A stretch of 64,000 nucleotides of DNA from Adiantum capillus-veneris (Eukaryota > Streptophyta > Polypodiopsida > Polypodiales > Pteridaceae): assembly GCA_014529385.2 (NCBI GenBank), contig CM043959.1, forward strand, positions 7,228,026 to 7,292,025. Reading direction: 5' to 3'. The number at the start of each line of letters is the position of its first letter. The stretch's first letter is position 1. This document shows positions 10,548 to 19,188 of the stretch, piece by piece. The notes below the pieces were generated by a model. That model did not search any database and was not told where the DNA came from. It was given only the letters and a program-made list of their open reading frames with translations. Position numbers and translations under genes: made by a program.

Positions 10548-12896
10548 GTGTTTGCATGGTCCTACAAAGACCTCAAAGGAGTTGATCCATCGATATGCCA
10601 ACATACAATTCCTTTGAAATCAAATGCCAAACCTAGCAAACAGCGTCCTTATACATATAATGACACATTTGCTAAACGAATCAAAGAGGAGATTGACAAG
10701 CTGATGGATGCTGAATTCATCTATGAAATCGAGCATACAGATTGGGTGTCACCCATTGTGGTTGTCCCCAAAAAGAACGGAAAGCTGCGAGTGTGTGTGA
10801 ACCTCAAAAAGGTAAATGCAGCCACCATAAGGGATAATTATCCCTTGCCGATCATAGAACATGTACTTGAAAGGGTGGCCGGGAAACAAACTTATTCCTT
10901 TCTAGATAGATTTTTAGGGTATAGCCAACTGGCAATTGCAATAGAGGATCAACACAAAACAGCGTTTTCCACAGAATGGGGAATTTATGCGTATCGAGTT
11001 ATGCCTTTTGGCTTAACTAATGCCCCAACTACCTTTCAAAGGTTAATGACGCATGCATTCAAAGAATACCTAAGAATATTCTTAGAAATATACATGGATG
11101 ATCTTTGTGTACACTCTCTTCTAAGAGAGGAACATATTGACCATTTACAAAAGGTATTTGAGAAGTGCAGAACATATCGAATCTGTCTTAACCCGGAAAA
11201 GTGCATTTTTATGGTTAGGCAAGGACGCATCTTAGGACACATTGTCTCAAGAAATGGCATAACCATTGACCTAGACAAAATCAAAGTCATAGTAGACCTA
11301 CCCCGGTCTACTAATGCGAAACAAGTGCAATCCTTCATGGGACACTGCGGATATTATCGAAGATTCATATATATGTATGCAGTCATTGTACAACCTCTGT
11401 ATCGTTTGTTAGTCAGTTTCGACTGGACTGAGGAGTGTGAAACTTCATTCCAAAAGATGAAGGAAAACCTTGTATCAGCACCGGTACTTAAAGCACCAGA
11501 TTGGGAAAAGATATTCCATGTTTACATTGATGCATCTGCATATGCAATCGAGAGTATTCTGGCTCAACCTGGAGATGGAACAATGGATTTCCCAGTTTGT
11601 TATGCAAGCCGACAGTTAAACACTGCAGAAAAGAACTACACGACCACTGAAAGAGAGGGGTTAAGAATGATTTATGCAGTAAAGAAATTTCGGCATTATT
11701 TGCTTGCAAACAAATTTGTGTTCTTCACAGATCATCAAGCTCTTTTGTATCTGGTAAATAAACCATGCAATACTGGGAGAATTGTATGCTGGTTTATTAT
11801 ATTGCTAGAGTTTGATTTCACAGAGGTAGTCAAAAAGGGTAAAACTCATCTACGGGCGGATCATTTTTCAAGGCTGCATAACGGGGAAGCTCCTAAAGGA
11901 GTAGATGATGACATACCTGATGCGTATCTTTTCAATATTGAAGTGATACCCAAATGGTCTCAGGAAATTGTTAGCATTATTTTCTTTGGAGGAAGGTTTG
12001 ATGACAAGGAAGACAGACCCAAACAACAAACAATTCGACAAACAAAAAACTTCCAGTTGATTGCAAGACGGCTGTATCATCTAGGATCGGACCAAATTCT
12101 ACGATTGTGTATAAATCCGGAGAAATTCGAGTGTTATCTTGAAGAAGCACATATCCAGGATTGTGCATTTCATTGTTCAACAATGAAAACACACCAAAGA
12201 CTGAAACAATTAAGGGTTTATTGGCCAACTATGTATGCTGACACACATGCTTATGTTAACAATTGTACTATATGTAGTGCCAAACAACCAATGGATCACG
12301 CGACATTGTTTAAGGTAAACATTGCACCCGCATGGAGTCAATATATCATTGATTTCCTAACCACAAGGACGTTTATTGAAAACATCACAAGAGCACGAAA
12401 AAGGGCTATAGAGTTGGAGGCTCGCAACTATAATTTAATTGGGAACCAACTCTATAAGCGAGGAAAGGACAATCAACTTAGAATCTGTGCAAGTGAAAGT
12501 GAATACCTGCTGATTCTAGAACACGCACATGGAGGCATAAGTGGATGCCATTTTTCAGGCGATAAGATGGCAAAAATTGTCTTAACCGTAGGAATATGGT
12601 GGCCTACATTGCATATGGATGCTGAAGAGTTTGTCAAGCGTTGTGACGCATGTCAGGGCACCAAGGTGCCGATAAAGAGAGATGAGATGTCATTATGCCC
12701 AATGATGGGAGCAAGGGAATTTGCAAAATGGGGCATTGATTTTGTGGAGCCTATTTCACCCCCTGCATATCGCACCCATATCCAATATATCATTGTGGCT
12801 ACGGACTATCTCACAAAATGGGCAGAAGCCAAAGCAACACAAAAAGCAGATGCACGAACCACTGCACAATTTTTGTATGAGAATGTCTTTGCATGA
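10548..12896 (+). CDS. Element A Pol: RT, RNase H, two H2C2 domains, integrase start
   Basis: The 782-aa ORF begins in the RT fingers (FAWSYKDLKGV) and contains VMPFGLTNAPTTFQRLM and the catalytic YMDD box at 11091-11102. RNase H starts at DASAYAI near 11527 and ends near ADHFSRL at 11860. Two H2C2 zinc-binding domains then follow in tandem: the first at about 12070-12290 (EAHIQDCAFH...NNCTICSA), the second at about 12450-12680 (EHAHGGISGCHF...KRCDACQG). The integrase core opens with KWGIDFVEPI and DYLTKWAEA. Normal gypsy Pol has a single H2C2 domain, so the doubling is notable, and element B shows it as well. Confidence 0.93.
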   Translation: MFAWSYKDLKGVDPSICQHTIPLKSNAKPSKQRPYTYNDTFAKRIKEEIDKLMDAEFIYEIEHTDWVSPIVVVPKKNGKLRVCVNLKKVNAATIRDNYPLPIIEHVLERVAGKQTYSFLDRFLGYSQLAIAIEDQHKTAFSTEWGIYAYRVMPFGLTNAPTTFQRLMTHAFKEYLRIFLEIYMDDLCVHSLLREEHIDHLQKVFEKCRTYRICLNPEKCIFMVRQGRILGHIVSRNGITIDLDKIKVIVDLPRSTNAKQVQSFMGHCGYYRRFIYMYAVIVQPLYRLLVSFDWTEECETSFQKMKENLVSAPVLKAPDWEKIFHVYIDASAYAIESILAQPGDGTMDFPVCYASRQLNTAEKNYTTTEREGLRMIYAVKKFRHYLLANKFVFFTDHQALLYLVNKPCNTGRIVCWFIILLEFDFTEVVKKGKTHLRADHFSRLHNGEAPKGVDDDIPDAYLFNIEVIPKWSQEIVSIIFFGGRFDDKEDRPKQQTIRQTKNFQLIARRLYHLGSDQILRLCINPEKFECYLEEAHIQDCAFHCSTMKTHQRLKQLRVYWPTMYADTHAYVNNCTICSAKQPMDHATLFKVNIAPAWSQYIIDFLTTRTFIENITRARKRAIELEARNYNLIGNQLYKRGKDNQLRICASESEYLLILEHAHGGISGCHFSGDKMAKIVLTVGIWWPTLHMDAEEFVKRCDACQGTKVPIKRDEMSLCPMMGAREFAKWGIDFVEPISPPAYRTHIQYIIVATDYLTKWAEAKATQKADARTTAQFLYENVFA

Positions 12897-13130
12897 TACG
12901 GTTTACCAATAGAAATTGTCAGTGATCAAAGAACACATTTTCTTAATGAAGTCATTGAATATCTGCTAGAGAAATTCAAGGTCATATATAGAAAATCTGC
13001 TCCATATCATCCACAGGCAAATGGACAAGCTGAAGCCACAAATAAAACACTATGTACGATTTTCACTAAAATTGTATTAGAGTCGAGAACAGACTGGGAT
13101 CAGCAGCTACACTCAACACTATGGGCATAC

Positions 13131-13469
13131 ATGGTAGCTTACAAAACATCAATAGGAACAACACCGTACAACATGGTGTTTGGTCTAAATGCTATATTAC
13201 CCTTAGAGTTTTTAATTCCAACTCTACGAGTAGTAAAACGCTTAGAATGGATAGGGCATGAGCTCTCTTCAAGAATAGATGATCTTGAAAAGCTAGATGA
13301 ACTTCGCTTGAGAGCAGTAGCTTCGATCTATGCTAAAAAGAGAAGACAAAAGGAGTTTTTTGAAAAGCATGTGCGCACGAAAGAGCTCAAAACAGGTGAT
13401 TATGTACTTGTTTATACCTTGAACAACATGCCAAGAAAATTAAGAAGTGAGGGATGGGACCCTTTGTGA
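13131..13469 (+). CDS. Element A integrase C-terminal part
   Basis: The ORF continues the integrase with YKTSIGTTPYNMVFGLNAILPLEF, a typical plant gypsy integrase block, followed by LDELRLRAVASIYAKKRRQKEFFEKHV and a GDYVLVY segment. The catalytic-core sequence between 12897 and 13130 is also recognisable by its SAPYHPQANGQAE block. Element B carries the same sequence at 55340-55939. Confidence 0.88.
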   Translation: MVAYKTSIGTTPYNMVFGLNAILPLEFLIPTLRVVKRLEWIGHELSSRIDDLEKLDELRLRAVASIYAKKRRQKEFFEKHVRTKELKTGDYVLVYTLNNMPRKLRSEGWDPL

Positions 13470-13720
13470 TTAGTGACCTATCACAAAGTGGAGCTGTCAA
13501 GCTTGCTACATTCGCAGGTGAAGAAATGCCAAATTGGATTAGTGGGTGTCGATTAAAGAAATACCATTTACCACTAACACATGATATGCTTCAACAAATC
13601 CATCAAGAAAAACAACGGATGAAGGAGAAATAGAGGGTACGAGAAGAAGCTTAAGCAGAAGCAAAAGAACGCATTGCAAAAAGATGGCTTCTACGACAAA
13701 AAGAACAGTGTGGATCACCA

Positions 13721-14188
13721 TTGCGAATAAATGCTATTCGACTAACGAATTTTGATGAAGACACAGTGGAGCCAATAATTGCAGTCAAAGTGGGTAGCAA
13801 TCAAGTTGAATCGACGGCATTGCTTGATTCTGGAGCTCAAGCAAATCTAATCTCTTACGGATTATACAACCAGCTCAAGCCCAGAGGTCAACTACATCCT
13901 ACTCCACAAGTGTTAGAAAGTAGTACATTACATTCACTAAAAACATTGGGCTGGACTATATTGCATATACAAGTACATCAATATATTTACCCACACAAGT
14001 TTTATGTGGTTGAGGATGAAAGCACACAACACCCCATGTTGTTGGGACAACCTTGGCAAAAAGAGTACAATGTGCAGATAGATTGGAATGCCGATGCAGC
14101 CAAAATTCAGCACGCACAAGAACAACAGGTGGTCACCTTTGCTCAACAACCCCGGAAGAATCAGCTGCCAGCAGCAATCACTGGATAA
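13721..14188 (+). CDS. Element A retropepsin-like ORF downstream of integrase
   Basis: The 155-aa ORF contains TALLDSGAQANLIS, the active-site loop of a retropepsin-type aspartic protease. About 70 residues later comes PMLLGQPWQKEYNVQIDW, equivalent to the hydrophobic-hydrophobic-Gly motif and following Trp of plant element proteases. In Ty3/gypsy elements the protease normally precedes RT, so this position after integrase is unusual. Element B has a counterpart at about 56060-56330 as well as a standard protease before RT. Likely an additional protease-like or binding domain; activity is unknown. Confidence 0.75.
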   Translation: MRINAIRLTNFDEDTVEPIIAVKVGSNQVESTALLDSGAQANLISYGLYNQLKPRGQLHPTPQVLESSTLHSLKTLGWTILHIQVHQYIYPHKFYVVEDESTQHPMLLGQPWQKEYNVQIDWNADAAKIQHAQEQQVVTFAQQPRKNQLPAAITG

Positions 14189-14573
14189 AGAGCCAAAAGG
14201 AAGGGTGCCACTAAAGAACAACACGATACCCATGGTGAAACAGGGAACTGCCAACCATGTTCACTACAAGCATAAAACAAAACAGACCGCATTGTCAAGA
14301 TCAAGGTTAGCAACACGCGACAAACAAGTATGGGTGCGGAAGGATAGATGTGACACGGCAGACAAACAACACTACAACGGAAGAAGTCACCCGAGGCAGA
14401 CAGTTCAACCAAAAACCAAGGGAATAAAAAAGATATGGATCCCAAAGAAAATGCTCAGTAACAACTTAAATGCGACTCGCATTTGGGTCCCGAAACCGAA
14501 GCAAAAGGAACTCCCTTCAGTACAAGCAACATCGAAAGGCAGACAAACACTGCATATGAAATCGGCAAACTGA
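14088..14573 (+). CDS. Basic ORF with repeated W-[IV]-x-K motifs
   Basis: The ORF is very rich in Lys, Arg and Gln and overlaps the retropepsin-like ORF in another frame. Three spaced motifs, QVWVRKD, KIWIPKK and RIWVPKPK, look like a decayed internal repeat. A basic tail of this kind could bind nucleic acid, but that is inference. The 14580-15040 stretch after it holds only short ORFs. Confidence 0.3.
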   Translation: MPMQPKFSTHKNNRWSPLLNNPGRISCQQQSLDKEPKGRVPLKNNTIPMVKQGTANHVHYKHKTKQTALSRSRLATRDKQVWVRKDRCDTADKQHYNGRSHPRQTVQPKTKGIKKIWIPKKMLSNNLNATRIWVPKPKQKELPSVQATSKGRQTLHMKSAN

Positions 14574-15043
14574 TACATGTGGGTGCCAATCAGCAGCAAA
14601 ACAATGACAACCGAGGCAGTAGCAATACACCTACAAAAAATTGGCAAAACAAAGCTACAAATGGAAAGCAAAAGAGACAAAGTCTATGGCCAGTCCCGCC
14701 ATGAAAATTCTCTCCAAGGAGATGACTACGGCCATATCGATAGTAGCGGCAAACCACGCGACTTTTGCTAGAAAGACGATCAAACAAAGAGCAGTGGAGT
14801 TACAACTTTTACTTGCAAAGAAAATCTGCCGACGAAATCAACAACAAACAGGAAACCTCGACGACGAATGCCAATAAGCATATTGCTTATACCCTCCTCT
14901 TGCACAACATTAATTTTTCCATGCATTGACCGAGTATGAATTATATAGGGCCACATTACACGGCCAAACATTAGCACGAGTTTTCAACCCATGCATGGCA
15001 CATACACCGAGGCGATACCTTGTCGTCCGGGAGGACTCCGGCT

Positions 15044-15057
15044 AGGAGGGGGGGAAG
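15044..15057 (+). promoter_or_regulatory. Internal polypurine tract
   Basis: AGGAGGGGGGGAAG lies downstream of the retropepsin-like ORF. Element B has a similar tract, AGGAAGGGGAAAA, at 56555-56567 in the same relative place and with similar upstream bases. It resembles the true 3' polypurine tract of element A at 19174-19188, 4.1 kb further on. It could act as a second plus-strand primer site or mark an old element end. Confidence 0.5.
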
Positions 15058-17658
15058 CATTCTCAAATGCGGACCCAATGGCAAAAAGAGCAAAAAAGGG
15101 CATGTTTTCCGACTATTTTAAAGGGTTGTCGTTTGATTGTGAAATTTTCTGAACTAACCCAAGTAAATATGCCCTTATACAGCATGAATAGACAAGTATA
15201 TGGGGCCAAATGCCAAATCAGCCCCTAGGTGTGTGTATATAAGTAAAAATAGCCATTTTTTGGGCAAAATATTGGTAAAACGGAGAAATCCAACCATAAA
15301 AATTGCATGTGAGTGTATATAGTGTTTTGTGGTGATGTTTTTTATTTATCATGATTTTTGGGGATTTTTTGGGTTTGATTTTAATTTTGCTAATTTTCGG
15401 CAGAAAAACTTCAAAAATACAAAAAGCAGGTGAAAAATGGTCGTAATGAAAAAAAAAAAGATATGGGGATGATCAGTGACTATAGGAAAACCTATGGTAC
15501 ATTGGGGGTGTAATTATGAGACTGGAGCGAAAAACGTGTTTTGGCCAGATTTTGACCGAAACGACAAATGGAGTCCAAATCAAGAAATTCTTGAGCTTAA
15601 ACTGCATCTCGCAAGAAGTTGGGAGCACATGTCAAATTTCATGAAAAGTGGTTCGAGGACTCCCATTATAAGAAATTCACTTCATTTTAAGCTCATTTCT
15701 ACTATTGACTTTTGAGAGAGAGCTTCTGCCACCTAGAGCAAACGGAACTTCCAGCAGCTTCTACGACGCGCACGACTACCTGACGGGCTTCAGACATGAG
15801 AGGTAGGCTCACCACTTTGAGCTTTTCGCGCATGTTTGTCGTTTTGTCGCGAAAACTAGCGTAGGGTTCACACAGAAAGCGAGCAGTAGAGACCTGCAAG
15901 TAGAAGTGACCACCTAAAGGCTAACCCAAAAGCAATGAGACTTCATCGGCAGCTTACCCTAGCATAGGAGACCACTTTTGGATGACCAAAGGTAGTAGAA
16001 AACCATCGGGAAAAACCCTAATTCCTAGAGTCCCGCAAGAGGCCACCAAATGGGAAATCGGCGAAAAGGCGTCCAAATGCTACCAAAACTCATGGGTAGG
16101 AGCATCTCGACATGCTCGACAAGTCTATATAGCCCACATGACCATATGGTGACCCGAAGCGGTACTAAACTTCAGAAACGGCATTAGACATACAAAGCGT
16201 CAAATAGCTCTCACGGCCAAACCGCATGTCCGTTTGCCACCAAACTTCACGAGCGGCTTTCCTAGACTATCAACAACCAAGTCCTATGGTGGTAGACCAC
16301 CATAAGTCATCGAAAACATGTAAACGCAACCACGGGTGCTTCTAGAGCGACAAATTACCAAACAGAGCTCCGGTGAAGCCAAAGTCGACAAAAACCATAC
16401 GGCAAGGATTCCCAAGGGATCGGGAAGCTATGGAGACCAACATCAAGAAATTTCATCGTCGAAAAGCACTCCAAAAGTCAGAAAACAGCTCGGAGGCTCT
16501 GAAATCCACACAGGGAGTTTCTTTCTATCAATTTGACTTTTTTTGTTGAAATAATGCTTAAAAGGGACTCACGGGGGCTCAGGGCAGGCACCAGTAGCAC
16601 CTCCAACAAAATAATCATCAAGAGACATGCTACGCGTAGGATGTCTTAAGGCCATTTCTGGACACCAACCCCAACATCTCTCATCACACAAAGCTTCTGA
16701 ATAGCCTGTACAAGCTAGCCACCAAGTTTCATCAGATTTGAATAAAAATTGACCTCATATGTATGAAAAAACGCAAAGTCAGGGCATAGAGGCAATAATG
16801 GGCCATGGACCTACCAAAACTTGTCCAAATCACATGAAACTTGCACAATACATTCATGAGCACATTGCCAAGCTATCTGTGTTGTCACATGCAAAAAATA
16901 ATGAAATAGACATATTCCTACGTGTAGGATGTCTAAATGACATTTTTGGCCCACAGATGGTGTTTTTCAATTCCAGATCTCTTCATATCACCTTCAAGAG
17001 CTCATATATCAAGTTTCAAGCCATTCCCATCACTTTTGGCCCCCAACACCTCCAAGATACACTTTTTGAGCCCAAAAACACTACACATGGTCTTACCAAC
17101 ACCAATTCTTGTCCAAATCAAAATCCAAGAGCAGGGCCATGTTCCACATGCCAAGAGCTACCCACAGAACAAATCTCAAGCAATTTTGATGAAAAAGATA
17201 GGATGTCTCCAGCTCAATTTTGACCTTCTGTGCAAAAACTGACTTCATAGGAGCAGTTACCATGGTGCAAGGAGCCCATATACCAAATTTCAACCCATTT
17301 GAATATCATTTACCACCTGTTGTGGACATCCTACCAATTTGTGAGCCTAAAAGCCTGAATCTGTCTAGATATTCACTTTTTGGTGCCCAAACCCAATTCC
17401 AATCATATAGCCTTGTTCAATAGGTCAAGGACCACCAGCATGCCAAGTTTCACCAAAAGCTGATGAAAAAGACATCCTACGCGTAGGATGTCTAAATGAT
17501 AAATTTTGTCCAGAAGGATACTGTGAGCACATGCAGGGTTTCCCAAGTTCCTTTTAAGTTTTATTTTCAATTTTCAAGTCATTTGGATAGTTAGAACTCA
17601 GTTTCTCAGCTAATATTGAAAAAATGCTAACTTCGGACTACTGAGTGCAACAGGATCC
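15058..17658 (+). other. Element A non-coding region before the extra ORFs
   Basis: About 2.6 kb without a recognised gene. A TATA-like TGTATATAAGTA occurs near 15234. The second half reads like the 5' leader and carries the second palindrome cluster. Short ORFs here look like chance. Confidence 0.7.
16623..17493. repeat. Element A second palindrome cluster
   Basis: Full copies lie at 16623-16646, 16908-16934 (with a 3-bp larger left arm) and 17470-17493 (perfect 24-bp palindrome). Half sites lie at 17199-17208 and 17325-17334. Steps of 285, 291 and 271 bp separate 16623, 16908, 17199 and 17470. The sequence is the one used in the 5' leader. Confidence 0.9.
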
Positions 17659-18480
17659 ATGGTAGCCGCAAAATCACCTGCAAAGAAGAAGAGGAAGACA
17701 ATAAAAGATCATTTAGAAGAAGTAGAGCCGTTCGTCATCCCAGACAGAACTCTGAAGCCAACCAGCACGTGGATTCAGGAGGATTTGCTAGAGTCAAATG
17801 ATTTAAAGATCTACCAAGGCGTGTTCAAAGATACTGAGGGAAATGCAATAGAGATACCCATGTTACCTCGGGAGCTCAATGAGTTTGTCAGAAGCAAGAT
17901 GGCAGAGTACCTGGAGAAGATAGATCTCCATAACTATTTTGAAGCTTTGCCAGCAGGAATCGACATCAAAAGAGTGTGGGAATTCGTAACTACAATCAAA
18001 GAAGATGGAGTGGCCAAAGTCATTGATCTGCAGGGCAAGTCGGACACTATGATTGTAATCACAGAGAGAGTAGTGGCAGCCGCACTAGACCTCTCCAACA
18101 AAGGGGATAGTGTAACCAAAAGAAGAGATGAAGTCAAGGTATACTCCAAAAAGAAGAGCAACTACACCTTTGAAGATATAGCAAACCCTAAAGTGGCTTT
18201 CATGAGCCAACTCTACAACCAGTACTTCCATATGTGCACAAAGCGGCCACAGAAGTACAGAATGCCGCTTAGAGCCATTGCTACTTCGTTCACCTGGGCA
18301 ATGCAGAAGAGAAAACCAAAGGTGATCAACTATGCTGCCTATATCCATGACAATCTGGTGAAGATGGGCAACAAGAACCCCACCTACATTGTGCCGGGTG
18401 AGCTGATAAAGAAAGTGGTTTATGGGGCATTGCACGCCAAGGGAAGATGGCCTGACCCTCCATCACAGAATGATGGCTAA
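17659..18480 (+). CDS. Element A extra 3' ORF, nuclear-localisation-like N terminus
   Basis: The 273-aa ORF starts at ATG in a CCATGG context and begins MVAAKSPAKKKRKT, which contains a classical basic nuclear-localisation-type cluster. A globular alpha/beta-looking body follows, with landmarks FEALPAGIDIKRVWEF, VIDLQGKSDTMIVITERVV and FTWAMQKRKPKVINYAAYI. No signal peptide or membrane segment is present, so it is not an envelope protein. It resembles in position the additional ORFs known between pol and the 3' LTR in Athila and Tat elements. I infer a nuclear, possibly nucleic-acid-associated role. It has no clear counterpart near element B in this window. Confidence 0.7.
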   Translation: MVAAKSPAKKKRKTIKDHLEEVEPFVIPDRTLKPTSTWIQEDLLESNDLKIYQGVFKDTEGNAIEIPMLPRELNEFVRSKMAEYLEKIDLHNYFEALPAGIDIKRVWEFVTTIKEDGVAKVIDLQGKSDTMIVITERVVAAALDLSNKGDSVTKRRDEVKVYSKKKSNYTFEDIANPKVAFMSQLYNQYFHMCTKRPQKYRMPLRAIATSFTWAMQKRKPKVINYAAYIHDNLVKMGNKNPTYIVPGELIKKVVYGALHAKGRWPDPPSQNDG

Positions 18481-18524
18481 GGCTCAAAGAAGATAAAGAG
18501 GATGAACCACCCAAAGCCACACAA

Positions 18525-19136
18525 TTGAAGCGCCGCTTAGAAACCGTGCAAGAGGAGCAGCCAGAGTTGAAGAAGGGAAAAAAGAAAACTGTACAAGTGC
18601 TGATCAAAGAGACAAAATCACAGAAAGCGGCATGGCTAGAGCGGCTAATGGAAAGCTTTAGAGCCGAAAGAGCCCTCAAAGGAGATTTGAGCGAGCTATG
18701 GAAGCCATCACTAGAGGCCATGTCGGGGTCATCCCAAAGGGTGCACAAAGATAGGTTTGAAGATTACATCAAAAATTTTGAGATCTTGGATGCTACAGCA
18801 GAAAACATCCCTAACATCCCATTTACAAAAGATGAAGTACGACGGAAACTGCTAGAAGAGCAGGAAGGCCAGGAAAGAGAGCAGAAGACCAAGGCGGATC
18901 GGAACTTCAAGAAGAAGCCACCAACTCCACCGTCAAGCCCGGAGTCCAGCCCATCGCCATCACCACCTCCTCGTAGCCCTCCACAAACCCAACAAAAGGA
19001 GGAGCTAGAAACATCTGATGAACAAGAAGAATCAAAGCAAGAAGAGACTATCAATACTCACATATTCGGCCCGACGCTACTAGCTCAACATGCAAGATAT
19101 AAGTCACTGCTCATAATGAGAGAAAGCCTACGGTGA
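18525..19136 (+). CDS. Element A extra 3' ORF, charged and proline-rich
   Basis: The 203-aa ORF lies shortly downstream of the 17659-18480 ORF. It begins with a basic, helical segment (MKRRLETVQEEQPELKKGKKK). A central helical region includes RFEDYIKNFEIL. It then has a Pro/Ser tract (PPTPPSSPESSPSPSPPP) and a highly acidic Glu/Gln-rich stretch. No catalytic motif is seen. The composition suggests a disordered interaction tail. The ORF ends about 40 bp before the polypurine tract. Confidence 0.6.
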   Translation: MKRRLETVQEEQPELKKGKKKTVQVLIKETKSQKAAWLERLMESFRAERALKGDLSELWKPSLEAMSGSSQRVHKDRFEDYIKNFEILDATAENIPNIPFTKDEVRRKLLEEQEGQEREQKTKADRNFKKKPPTPPSSPESSPSPSPPPRSPPQTQQKEELETSDEQEESKQEETINTHIFGPTLLAQHARYKSLLIMRESLR

Positions 19137-19173
19137 AGAAGCAGCTCAACAGCCATGTCGGGGACAACATGAA

Positions 19174-19188
19174 CAAGGAGGGGGGGAG
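19174..19188 (+). promoter_or_regulatory. Element A 3' polypurine tract
   Basis: A purine run, AAGGAGGGGGGAG, directly abuts the TG of the 3' LTR. This is the plus-strand primer expected for an LTR retrotransposon and it fixes the LTR start. Confidence 0.9.

Noticed and set aside
17659-18480. Extra 3' ORF of element A as an envelope gene
   Set aside because: No signal peptide, membrane segment or fusion-type motif is present; the N terminus is basic and nuclear-type.
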